Source: JAJZXY01 sp046706185
GTDB taxonomy: Archaea; Thermoplasmatota; Thermoplasmata; Sysuiplasmatales; Sysuiplasmataceae
DNA length: 64,000 bases
Assembly: GCA_046706185.1 (NCBI GenBank)
Contig: JBJKPR010000056.1
Span: 1 to 64,000 of the forward strand
Direction of reading: 5' to 3'
The translations under genes and the position numbers were made by a program. Each line of letters starts with the position of its first letter. The stretch's first letter is position 1. The notes under the pieces are model-generated. The model searched no databases. It was not told the origin of the DNA and worked only from the letters and a program-made list of their open reading frames with translations. This document shows positions 25,853-33,875 of the stretch, piece after piece.

Positions 25853-26968
25853 TCATGTAATCACTCCATCCGCGTCTGTCCTTATCCTTTCGCCGCTCAC
25901 AGGATCAAAAACAAAAAGCCTTTCCCTGACAAGTGAAAAACGGACTTTCTCTCCCTGCCCTGATTCCAGAAGGTGTTCGTTGCTGCTTGCTCTCAGCAAC
26001 CTTGCCACACAATTCTTGCTCCCTATGCCGAAGTGTACATTCATCTCCGCTCCGAGAAGTTCGGCGTAACTGAGCCTCCCTTCAATCTTCCCCGCTTCAT
26101 CGACCTCTAGATCGGTTGGTCTGAAACCTAACATGACAGAAGCGGGAAGATTTCCTTTTGCTGATTCTATGATCAGGTCCCCCCCGTCAGAGTCTTCGAA
26201 GGAGGCAGCATAGGCGCCCGGTCTTTCCTTTGCCAGTCTCGCAGGAACCAGATTCATCGGAGGATTGCCTAAGAACCCTGCGACAAACATGTGTGCAGGA
26301 TCATCAAAAAGCTCCTTTGGCCTGGCAACCTGTATCACTTTTCCGCCGTTCATAACCACAATTCTGTCTCCGAGAGTCATGGCCTCAATCTGATCGTGTG
26401 TGACATAGATTATTGACTTTTTGGTCAGTCGCTGGAACCGTTTCATCTCGTCACGCATCTCATTCCTGAGCTTCGCATCCAGGTTGGACAGAGGCTCATC
26501 CATCAGGAAGGCCGACGGTTCTCTGACCATTGCTCTGGCGAGACCGACCCTCTGCGCCTGGCCTCCTGACAGTTGCCTTGGTCGCTTGTTGAGCAGTTCG
26601 GATATCTGGAGGACCGAAGCCACTTCCCTTACTTTCCTGTCTATAACCTCTTTTGGAAGCTTTTTCATCTTCATGTTCAGAGCAATGTTGTCATATACTG
26701 TCATGTGAGGGTAAAGCGCATAGTTCTGGAATACCATTGAAATGTTCCTGTCCGAAGGGTAGACACCGTTCATCCTCTTGCCATCGATGTAGACCTCCCC
26801 CGATGTAGGCTCAAGAAGCCCTGCAATGCATCTGAGTGCGGTCGTTTTGCCGCACCCTGAAGGACCAAGTATTACCAGAAACTCGCCGGATTCAGCACTG
26901 AAGCTAATCCCTTTCAGTGCCTGAACCTGCCCAAAAGAGACCCTGAGATCCTTGATTTCGACGCTCAT
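25853..26968 (-). CDS. Sugar ABC transporter ATP-binding protein (MalK/UgpC type)
   Basis: A 371-residue ATPase. Walker A is GPSGCGKTT near residue 35, Q-loop MVFQNYALYP, signature LSGGQAQRV near residue 134, Walker B AFLMDEPLSNLD near residue 154, H-loop VTHDQ. A C-terminal TOBE domain of about 130 residues follows, typical of MalK/MsmX subunits that may also bind regulators. It starts 2 bp after the stop of the MalG-like permease. It energises the import of sugar bound by the 29020-30336 product. Confidence 0.95.
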   Translation of the reverse strand: MSVEIKDLRVSFGQVQALKGISFSAESGEFLVILGPSGCGKTTALRCIAGLLEPTSGEVYIDGKRMNGVYPSDRNISMVFQNYALYPHMTVYDNIALNMKMKKLPKEVIDRKVREVASVLQISELLNKRPRQLSGGQAQRVGLARAMVREPSAFLMDEPLSNLDAKLRNEMRDEMKRFQRLTKKSIIYVTHDQIEAMTLGDRIVVMNGGKVIQVARPKELFDDPAHMFVAGFLGNPPMNLVPARLAKERPGAYAASFEDSDGGDLIIESAKGNLPASVMLGFRPTDLEVDEAGKIEGRLSYAELLGAEMNVHFGIGSKNCVARLLRASSNEHLLESGQGEKVRFSLVRERLFVFDPVSGERIRTDADGVIT

Positions 26969-26970
26969 GC

Positions 26971-27948
26971 CTACCCCTTTATTCCTGAAGAGAGAGCAAT
27001 GCCCCTGACAAAATACCGTTCAAACACGAGGTAAATGACGAAAGTGGGCAGAAGAGAAAGCATGGTCGCCATCATCATCTGCGTCCAGATGATCTGTGTG
27101 CCGTTGGCTCCTTTGAAAAGCGACAGTGCAACAGGGAGTGTCCACATGTTTGAGCTAGATGTATCCCACAAGGGCCAGAGAAAGTTGTTCCACGACCCTA
27201 TGAATGTGAGTATTGCGCTCGCTGCAAAGGCGGGCCTGGCCAGCGGAGCCGAAATCTTTGCGAATATCTGGAACGGCCTGAGACCGTCGATCTTGGCCGC
27301 GTCCTCTATTTCAGACGGTATTGTCTGAAAGTACTGCCTGAAAAGGAAGACGCTCACAGCGCTTGCAATCTGTGGCAGTATGAGGCTCTGGTAGGTGTTA
27401 ACCCACGCTATGTCTACCATGAAGATGTATTCAGCTATAGTAATGACAGGGAATGGTATCATGAGAGTTGCAAGAACAACGTAGAAGAGTAATTCCCTTC
27501 CCCTGAAGTGCAGGCGTGCAAAGGCATACCCCGAAAGTGAACCAATTGTGACGCTCCCAGCAACGACTGCAAACGCGACGACCACGCTGTTGAAATACCA
27601 AAGCGGAAAGGACGATACACCGTAGTTCCACACAGTGTTGAACGTTGACATGAAATAGGCAATAGAGGTGCCTGAGACGGGGTCAAGATTTGTTGGAAAT
27701 TCAGCGAATGCGCTAAAACGGAAAGTCTTAAGAACCATCCAGTAAAAAGGGACAATGTATATCACGACAACAATGAGCATCAGAAGCTGAATGAGTAAGC
27801 CCCTTATCCTTCCCATTCGGAATATTGCCGGAACACTCGCATCATCTTCGACTTCGCCGCGTGTGAACCTACGCAAAACAGAACCGGCATTTCTGGTTAA
27901 GCGACCTTCCTCGCCAACCGTGCTTGGGGTATCATCCACCGTTACCAC
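26971..27948 (-). CDS. Sugar ABC transporter permease (MalG type)
   Basis: A 325-residue inner-membrane permease with six hydrophobic segments and the EAA coupling loop, seen as EDAAKIDGLRPFQIFAKISAPLARPA near residues 235-260. The N-terminal 45 residues are hydrophilic. Alternative GTG starts exist; the one at 27939 has GGGAG 8 nt upstream and may be the real one. It forms the channel together with the MalF-like subunit. Confidence 0.92.
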   Translation of the reverse strand: MVTVDDTPSTVGEEGRLTRNAGSVLRRFTRGEVEDDASVPAIFRMGRIRGLLIQLLMLIVVVIYIVPFYWMVLKTFRFSAFAEFPTNLDPVSGTSIAYFMSTFNTVWNYGVSSFPLWYFNSVVVAFAVVAGSVTIGSLSGYAFARLHFRGRELLFYVVLATLMIPFPVITIAEYIFMVDIAWVNTYQSLILPQIASAVSVFLFRQYFQTIPSEIEDAAKIDGLRPFQIFAKISAPLARPAFAASAILTFIGSWNNFLWPLWDTSSSNMWTLPVALSLFKGANGTQIIWTQMMMATMLSLLPTFVIYLVFERYFVRGIALSSGIKG

Positions 27949-28041
27949 TCCCTTGCCTGCATGTCTCCATGTCCCCGGACCGCTGCTTTCTTGGCGGCGG
28001 TGACAAGCGGGGCACCGCCCTTCCGACAGCTGACCTGCCTG

Positions 28042-28974
28042 TCACGTCCATGCAAGATCCCTCAGGAAGTTTCTCTGTGTAATTGTCAGGACCATGATAA
28101 TAGCGAAAATTATAAACGATGCGCCCGCAGCGAGACCCTGCGCAGAACCCTGGTTGTTAAACGCGTAGTTGTAGATAAGCATTAGAGGAACCAGTGTAGC
28201 GTTGGCGGGTCCGCCCAGCGTCATGACATATACCTGATCAAAAAGCTGGATGCACCCTATGAGACCAAGGAGGACAACAAGCGTGGTGGTGAATTTGAGC
28301 AGGGGGAAATAGATATATCTGAACCTGTGCCAGCTCGACCGGACACCGTCCAGGCTTGCTGCCTCGAGTACTGAGTTGGGTATTGCCTGGATTCCGGCCA
28401 TGTAGAAGAGCATGAAATAAGGGGCGGTGGAATAGATGTTGAGTGCCATGATTGCAGGAAATGCAAGTGTTGTATTGTAGAGGTAATTGAGATTGTGAGG
28501 AAGGCCAAGGTAGAGCAGTAACGTGTTTGCCAGGCCCGAAGGCGAGAATACCCAGATGAAAATGAGGGACATGGCCACTGGCGATGATATGGCAGGGAGG
28601 TACACAAGTGCCCTTCCTATCCTGGATGCAGGCAACCTGTTGTTGAACAACAGGGCGAGGAAGAACCCCAGGAAGGTCTGAGCTGTGACAACCACTGCAG
28701 TATAGTAGAAGACATTGGCGATGGAATAGAGGAAGAGGCCGTTGTTTATCACCCGCACGTAGTTGCTGAAACCAACAAAGTACACTGAATGGCCAAACGG
28801 GTCGTAATGGAAAAGACTGATGTAAAAGGAGAAGAAAGCTGGAAAGAAGGTAAATACAATCAAAAAAGCAAAGAGTGGAGCAATGAACAGGTATCCTGCC
28901 CTGCTCTCAACTCTCTGGTTAAGGCTCTTATACTGTTTCTGGCGCATCAGGTCTGCGAACACGGTACATGCCAC
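28042..28974 (-). CDS. Sugar ABC transporter permease (MalF type)
   Basis: A 310-residue permease with six membrane segments, an RAGYLFIAPLFAF first segment and the EAA loop EAASLDGVRSSWHRFRYIYFP near residue 205. Of two possible starts, the GTG at 28974 has a GAGGAG site just upstream; an ATG at 28947 would shorten it by nine residues. It pairs with the MalG-like subunit. Confidence 0.92.
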   Translation of the reverse strand: MACTVFADLMRQKQYKSLNQRVESRAGYLFIAPLFAFLIVFTFFPAFFSFYISLFHYDPFGHSVYFVGFSNYVRVINNGLFLYSIANVFYYTAVVVTAQTFLGFFLALLFNNRLPASRIGRALVYLPAISSPVAMSLIFIWVFSPSGLANTLLLYLGLPHNLNYLYNTTLAFPAIMALNIYSTAPYFMLFYMAGIQAIPNSVLEAASLDGVRSSWHRFRYIYFPLLKFTTTLVVLLGLIGCIQLFDQVYVMTLGGPANATLVPLMLIYNYAFNNQGSAQGLAAGASFIIFAIIMVLTITQRNFLRDLAWT

Positions 28975-29019
28975 CGCTCCTCTGACTCAAGTCACTGGCT
29001 GCATTACTCCATCCACGGT

Positions 29020-30336
29020 TCACAGAGATGATGAACCTGCCAGTGTGCTATTCGTCTCTGACAGTATCTGCTGATATGCCTGAACAGGCGTCGCCTTGCC
29101 CGCAAACAAATTGGCGATTATCGTTTCGGCATTGCTCTCTGCTGCGGTGAAGTTTGTTGTATTATATGCCCAGCCATAGGTGTACGATGCCTGTGATGAT
29201 CCGGCGTAGGCAAGTATGGGATGCGCTGCTGCGTACGAGCTGCTATCAAGTATGCTTGTCCTGGCAGGGAGCGCAAGACCAAGGCTCACCCATGACTGCT
29301 CTCCCGAGGGGCCGGTGAAGTACTCCAGGAACTGAAGGGCGATCCACTTCTGCAGACCGGTCAGTTTGCTGTTAAGTGCAAGGCCGACGTCGAAACCCAT
29401 CGTGCCGTTCTGAACATCAGATGGCATGTGGAAGTAGCCAATTTCCGAGCTCCTGTTCTGGAACCACGAACCGTTCAGGGACAGCACCGGGACCGTCCAG
29501 CCGCCGCTGTAAATCATAGCTACCTTTCCTGTCGCAAAGTCGCCGCCGGCCCAGCCGGCAGAAAGGTTGGCAGACAGGGCAGCATACCCTTTGGTGTAGA
29601 GGCTGTAGTAGAACTTTATTGCCGAAAGCAGTCCTCCATTGTTTGAAGCTGCGCCAGTTCCATTCTGATTGATCCATTCAGCGCCTGCCTCATGCATCAG
29701 AGGAAGCACCCTTGCAAATGATGTGTCAACTACCATCGGGTAATACCCACTCCCGCCGTTTGGAAGCACGCTCTGGTTTGCCTTAAGCTGCTGTAGGGTG
29801 GATTCCATGGTAGTCCAGTTCCAGGCGGTCAGGTTGTTGGGGTAAGGGACATGCTCCTGGTTGAATATCGCCTTGTTGTAGTATACGAACAGGGGTCCCC
29901 AGTCCTTGGGGGCGGCGTAAACGCTACCCTTGTAGTAGAATGTATGAAGTATGGTCGGCACAAAGCCGGAAAGGTCATAGGAGGTGTTGGCAGTCAGATA
30001 GGGCGTCAGGTCCATTATGTATCCGTTCTTGGCATAAGCAGGCAGTGCATCGTTCTCCATATAGAATACCGCGGGTGCCGTGTTAGCTGTGAACTTGGTT
30101 GAAAGTGTCGAGTAGTAGTTGCCGGTGATTGGACTGAACTCAACAGTCACATTTGGATGTAATGCGTTGAATTGGTCCACCATTTTCTTGTCAAATGTGT
30201 ACTCTGCGCCGCTCGAGACCCAGCCTGAAAAAACGATTGAAGGCTTCTTAGACTGAGTAAGGTACACCACAGTCGCTGCGCCTGCCACTACCACAACAAT
30301 AACAATAGCAATAACTGCAATGGTCTTTCCCTTCAT
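29020..30336 (-). CDS. Sugar ABC transporter extracellular substrate-binding protein
   Basis: A 438-residue solute-binding protein of the MalE type. Residues about 5-27 form a hydrophobic segment (IAVIAIVIVVVVAGAATVVYL) that acts as a signal or membrane anchor, as often in archaea. The mature part is rich in Asn, Ser, Thr and aromatics; sequence such as FALHPNVTVEFSPITGNYY-like patterns and a C-terminal AYQQILSETN helix fit the family. Many N-x-S/T sites suggest glycosylation. It heads the six-gene operon. GGAGAGG before the ATG and a palindrome 17 bp upstream suggest tight control. Confidence 0.93.
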   Translation of the reverse strand: MKGKTIAVIAIVIVVVVAGAATVVYLTQSKKPSIVFSGWVSSGAEYTFDKKMVDQFNALHPNVTVEFSPITGNYYSTLSTKFTANTAPAVFYMENDALPAYAKNGYIMDLTPYLTANTSYDLSGFVPTILHTFYYKGSVYAAPKDWGPLFVYYNKAIFNQEHVPYPNNLTAWNWTTMESTLQQLKANQSVLPNGGSGYYPMVVDTSFARVLPLMHEAGAEWINQNGTGAASNNGGLLSAIKFYYSLYTKGYAALSANLSAGWAGGDFATGKVAMIYSGGWTVPVLSLNGSWFQNRSSEIGYFHMPSDVQNGTMGFDVGLALNSKLTGLQKWIALQFLEYFTGPSGEQSWVSLGLALPARTSILDSSSYAAAHPILAYAGSSQASYTYGWAYNTTNFTAAESNAETIIANLFAGKATPVQAYQQILSETNSTLAGSSSL

Positions 30337-30352
30337 TTTCCTCTCCTCATAG

Positions 30353-30374
30353 TATACTAACGCTGATTAGTATA
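30353..30374. promoter_or_regulatory. Palindromic operator TATACTAA-N6-TTAGTATA
   Basis: A perfect 8-bp inverted repeat with a 6-nt centre lies 17-38 nt before the start of the binding-protein gene. The TATA box at 30397-30406 would place the transcription start near 30376, so the palindrome covers the first transcribed bases. This is a repressor position and fits a TrmB-type regulator such as the 20960-22015 product. The exact operator of this regulator is unknown. Confidence 0.65.
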
Positions 30375-30396
30375 TCGCCCTCAAAACGCAATGTTT

Positions 30397-30406
30397 CTAT
30401 AAATAG
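30397..30406 (-). promoter_or_regulatory. TATA box of the glucan operon
   Basis: CTATTTATAG on the minus strand, 61-70 nt before the ATG at 30336, is an archaeal TATA box. It predicts a leader of about 40 nt that contains the GGAGAGG ribosome site. Confidence 0.6.
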
Positions 30407-31646
30407 CTTCGCAAACGTCAGAGAAGCCGATCGCGTTATCGACAGTACACAGGCAGGAACAGTACGCAGGCAGTACACATGATCATATATGGGATCTGCA
30501 TGCGACCCATGCGATCGCTGCCGTTGTGAGCGTACTACGGATCAGTTGAGGATCAGTTGCCCATTCGCCCTTGTTGTTCATGGATATTCAGGAGGGTATC
30601 ACAGGCAGAGGACTTCTTGGCGTCTCCCTCTGTGTGCCTGTGACGTTCAATGGTATGCTTCAGCCAAATCCGTGACAAACGTTGCACAGTTTGCATTTTC
30701 GTTGCTCAACCAAGTCGATCAAAGGTCATGGCATAGTATTGCCTGAGAAATCAAGTCAGGCGTTGCGCAAGACTGTGTTCATTCGGACGCAACCATAATG
30801 CCATTGCAGTTTGTACGAAATTAGGTTCGGCCAACAAGGAATATGCGGGGCCGTTCTTACTGCCCATTATTTGACTTGTTACTGTAATGAGAATATCGCA
30901 ATATAAACAAACTGCACAATCCTGTCCTCATATGCAGGCAAGACCAGGAAACCTCAAGACAGTCATGGTTTGTATTGTGCTTACTGCAGTTGTGAGGAGA
31001 TGCGGCTTAGCATCTTTTCTCAGTAAGGTCAGGCTTTCCCTGCAACAGTCTGGATTCCCTGTGGCTATCACTTTTCTTGCCAGAGACGCCATCTTTGTTG
31101 CTATGGGAAAGCTTCCTTCCTGCAGCGAGGGATTGCACCGCAGAAACCAAACGTCCAGTACTGCGTTATGATTACAGGGCAGCCTGCAAGGCTTTCTAGA
31201 AGCCGACACAGGCTGCTCAAATATCACATGCCTGTGCTCAGTTTGCGATCAATGCTGGCAATGTGCGGAGTCGGGGGCTGGAGCGGAGAATGAGTGCTGT
31301 ACCAGGAAGATCAGGTCTCAGGCTTCTGTTTATCAGCATAAAGAGCAAAACTATCAGGAGATGAAAAGCCGGTAATTGCTCCCAGAGAGCGTGTTTGGGC
31401 GACACTTACTGCCCTGAATGTGAAGGTCTGAGCAGGAGCTGATGCAAATGCTGCCGAAAAACGTAGTTCAGGGTGTGGAATAGAAGAAGCACGATTGGAG
31501 GACAGGCGCTGTCTCTGGTGCAGCAATGAAGACTGAAAGGAAGGAAATAGCCCAACATTTTGCATTGCAATAACCAGTCCTTGAGGCAGGCGGCAGTGGA
31601 ACGGTGAGACTATTAAGGCGTAGAGTCAATACAGCAACCGATCGAT
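30407..31646. other. Gene-free stretch of 1.2 kb
   Basis: No supported gene is found between the glucan operon promoter and the thioesterase. Short frames (30489-30746 plus strand, 30887-31171 plus strand, 30928-31227 minus strand) have no start signals, odd Cys-rich composition and no domain. At 30443-30473 two copies of CAGTACrCAGGCAG (period 17) are followed by another TACACA, a small direct repeat. The stretch may be a decayed gene or insertion site; codon-like structure is not visible. Confidence 0.5.
30443..30473 (+). repeat. Direct repeat CAGTACrCAGGCAG, two copies
   Basis: Copies at 30443-30456 and 30460-30473 differ at one base and are spaced by 17 bp, followed by a partial third. 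They lie 40-70 bp upstream of the TATA box of the glucan operon (minus strand), so an activator site is possible. Confidence 0.4.
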
Positions 31647-32141
31647 GTGAACAGGGCAAAGAAAGTCAGTGACAGCGCATCTCATATCGCGAGAGTGATG
31701 ATGCCCACAGACGCAAACATAGCGGGGAATGTGTTTGGAGGGACTATACTGAAAATGATTGATGAGGTGTCGGGTCTGGTGGCGGTGAGACACTGTAATT
31801 CCAATGTCGTGACAGCATCAATAGAGCACATGGATTTCCTGTGGCCGGTGCACATAGGCGATCTTCTGTCCATGGATGCAAAGATGACCTATGTCGGCAG
31901 GAGCTCGATGGAAGTGATCGTGAGAGTGAATTCTGAGGATCTTTTTACTGGGGAAACTCATTATGCAGGCGATTCGACCGTAACGCTTGTGGCACTCGAC
32001 AGGGATGGACATCCTACAGAGGTCCCGCGCCTGATTCTTGAAACGGAGGAAGATAGGAAGCTTGCAGCAGACGCCGAAGCCAGGAAGAAGATGCGTGAAC
32101 AGAGGTCTGCGGACAGGAACAAGGGGATTGGATCGGTTTGA
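31647..32141 (+). CDS. Acyl-CoA thioesterase (hotdog fold, YciA/BACH type)
   Basis: A 164-residue hotdog protein. The motif GNVFGGTILKMIDEVSGLVA near residue 27 and the HMDFLWPVHIGDLL segment near residue 60 are those of YciA/cytosolic acyl-CoA hydrolases, where the Asp of M-I-D-E is catalytic. The C-terminus is a charged helix (EARKKMREQR). Start is GTG at 31647; a TATTAAG box lies about 33 nt upstream. It hydrolyses acyl-CoAs and probably shares a transcript with the unknown gene 33 bp downstream. Confidence 0.9.
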   Translation: MNRAKKVSDSASHIARVMMPTDANIAGNVFGGTILKMIDEVSGLVAVRHCNSNVVTASIEHMDFLWPVHIGDLLSMDAKMTYVGRSSMEVIVRVNSEDLFTGETHYAGDSTVTLVALDRDGHPTEVPRLILETEEDRKLAADAEARKKMREQRSADRNKGIGSV

Positions 32142-32174
32142 ACGCAGAGACCTCTTGACGGACAGCACAATCAC

Positions 32175-33512
32175 ATGAATGACGACCTGTTTGACGAACG
32201 ACGTTACAATACTGACCTGCTGGCTGGAAACGAATTGTCCATCCGAAGGGCAGCTGATGGGTTCGCAGTATTTGGTTTCCGCAAGAACAGGGATCTGCTA
32301 ACAGCAATAGCGGCAACCAGGCTTAGCTATACCGGCGAGAGGAGTTTCTCCGCACTCAGGTGCGCTCACTCTTCAAGACATCTGTCCCCTTTTCTGGAAG
32401 GAAGACACACATGGCTCCCGCTTCTGCACACTACGGCATTGTTCAGATTCTATGGCCGCAGGGAAGAGCAGGAATTCAGGGGAGGATCTTTGACTTCGTC
32501 ACAGCTCAGCTTCGAATTGCTGGAGGCGTTCAGCAGAGGAGAATGGACTCGTGCCGCGGGAATTGCGAAGGAGATGGCGGTCAGGGGAGAAAACGAGAAC
32601 CTGCTGATTGCACTGAGATCAGAGGCCCTGAGGAGGCATTCATCGAGTTCCAATGCATACAACGTGTGGAATGCCGTGCGCTGTGTCGCCTCTGATGATC
32701 CGGATATTCTTCCAGAGGCGGCTGTAACAGCAGTCACTGCGCTCTCAAACGAGGATCTCTCCGGCAGCTACTTTGCATCACGGAAGCTCATTTCAGATGA
32801 GCGCCTGGACACAGAAAGGCTCGTCGACGAAGACGGCGAACTCGATGAAAGAGAAGAAGGCAACCTGATTGGAGCGATAAGAAGCGGTTTCACAGAGCTG
32901 TCGATGCAGTTGATAGGGAGACAGCTGAAACACGGTGTTGCTTTGCTTCCACTGCTCAGGAGAGTGTCTGTAGAAGCATTGAGACAGTCCTTCAACAGCC
33001 AGAGAAAGGAACTGATCGACGGCCATATTGCATTCATCGGGTCAATATCGGAGGCAAACAGGAAAGCAGATATGGTTTCAAGCTTCACGCCGCATGAGCT
33101 TATCATATTATGTCTGGAAACAACGGCACTTGCATGCGAGAGGCGGTTCAGGAGGAAGAAAGAGAAGGAAGTTAGCCTCGAGGAAGCGGTCAGTTTAATG
33201 GAAAAGGGGAGAGTTGCCGACATGCTTTCACACATAGAAGGTGCCAGGAACATGCAGGAGGCAGGAAAAGTGCTCAAGATGATAGCGCTTTCATCCCTGA
33301 GGTGCGATCCTGAGGCGGTGAACGACAATCCACTCATCCACTGCACCGCATCCATCTACACTGGAACGGCAGAATCATCACTTTCAGACCTGAAAGCAGC
33401 GTTGCAGGACTGTGCAGACTTCATTGCGGTCAGCAGAAAAGGGAAGAAGAGCTGCGGTCAGACAATAATGCGCGTTCTAGAGAAGGAGAAAGGAGAGTCG
33501 GAGTATCGGTGA
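32175..33512 (+). CDS. Conserved-looking hypothetical protein, 445 residues
   Basis: I do not recognise this protein. It is soluble, with no signal or membrane segment, rich in Ser, Arg, Glu and Leu. Sequence stretches such as LLEAFSRGEWTRAAGIAKEMA and LSRALEEAV-like helices suggest an all-helical, possibly repeat-type (TPR/HEAT-like) fold, and a charged mid-section (VDEDGELDEREEGNL, near residue 218) may be a flexible linker. ATG at 32175 follows the thioesterase stop by 33 bp. Codon use is like its neighbours, so it is a native gene, not a recent import. Confidence 0.75.
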   Translation: MNDDLFDERRYNTDLLAGNELSIRRAADGFAVFGFRKNRDLLTAIAATRLSYTGERSFSALRCAHSSRHLSPFLEGRHTWLPLLHTTALFRFYGRREEQEFRGGSLTSSQLSFELLEAFSRGEWTRAAGIAKEMAVRGENENLLIALRSEALRRHSSSSNAYNVWNAVRCVASDDPDILPEAAVTAVTALSNEDLSGSYFASRKLISDERLDTERLVDEDGELDEREEGNLIGAIRSGFTELSMQLIGRQLKHGVALLPLLRRVSVEALRQSFNSQRKELIDGHIAFIGSISEANRKADMVSSFTPHELIILCLETTALACERRFRRKKEKEVSLEEAVSLMEKGRVADMLSHIEGARNMQEAGKVLKMIALSSLRCDPEAVNDNPLIHCTASIYTGTAESSLSDLKAALQDCADFIAVSRKGKKSCGQTIMRVLEKEKGESEYR

Positions 33513-33593
33513 AAGGATCGAAAAGGGAGTCTGACCTTGTCAGAAGGTGCAAACTTCGATCATGAGTTTGGAAAATGTCGGCAGATGTTTTCG

Positions 33594-33622
33594 ATCAGAT
33601 CGGAGATTCAAAAAGATCTGAT
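33594..33622. repeat. Inverted repeat ATCAGATC...GATCTGAT
   Basis: An 8-bp perfect inverted repeat with a 13-nt loop lies just upstream of the TATA box (33634-33640) of the Lys/Ala peptide gene. It may terminate the previous transcript or bind a regulator. Confidence 0.35.
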
Positions 33623-33633
33623 TCATCGAAAGA

Positions 33634-33640
33634 TTTTATT
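33634..33640 (+). promoter_or_regulatory. TATA box of the Lys/Ala peptide gene
   Basis: TTTTATT about 40 nt before the TTG start predicts a transcript start near 33663 and a leader of about 16 nt that carries GGAGTGAGG. A second AT-rich stretch (AGTATATACC, 33648-33657) is a weaker candidate. Confidence 0.4.
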
Positions 33641-33678
33641 TGCATGAAAGTATATACCTACTTACGGAGTGAGGTTTT

Positions 33679-33744
33679 TTGCCGGCAAAGAAAAAAGCAA
33701 AAACAGCAAAAAAGGCAAAGAAAGCAGCAAAAAAGAAAAAGTAA
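33679..33744 (+). CDS. 21-residue lysine/alanine-rich basic peptide (histone-tail-like)
   Basis: A short frame from TTG at 33679 encodes M-P-A followed by 18 residues made only of Lys, Ala and one Thr (14 Lys of 21). GGAGTGAGG lies 4-12 nt upstream, a TATA box lies about 40 nt upstream, and a T-rich terminator follows, so it looks like a complete small transcription unit. The composition is like the tail of histone H1 or bacterial H1-like proteins and should bind DNA or RNA. A competing 66-residue frame from GTG 33669 is less likely because it lacks a ribosome site. No homologue known to me. Confidence 0.6.
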   Translation: MPAKKKAKTAKKAKKAAKKKK

Positions 33745-33798
33745 TGGAGCTTGACTGGCGCGGAAGTGCCGTCGGATCTATCTGTTTCAAATTCTATT

Positions 33799-33820
33799 CC
33801 TTTAATTTTTCTTCCTTTTT
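33799..33820 (+). terminator. T-rich archaeal terminator
   Basis: The run cctttaatttttcttccttttt downstream of the peptide gene is typical of archaeal oligo-T termination and separates the peptide transcript from the next gene, which has its own promoter. Confidence 0.5.
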
Positions 33821-33875
33821 CATAAAGTGGCGATGTGCACAAACAATATCTATCCGCCACCCATGGTAGAAGACG

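Noticed and set aside
30489..30746. An 85-residue Cys-rich frame
   Set aside because: No domain, odd composition, weak start and located in the gene-free stretch; not supported.
30887..31227. Overlapping frames on both strands that could be a transposase remnant
   Set aside because: No DDE/serine motifs, no terminal inverted repeats or target duplication seen.
33669..33869. A 66-residue frame overlapping the Lys/Ala peptide
   Set aside because: Its GTG overlaps the ribosome site of the other frame, it has none of its own, and it runs through the T-rich terminator.
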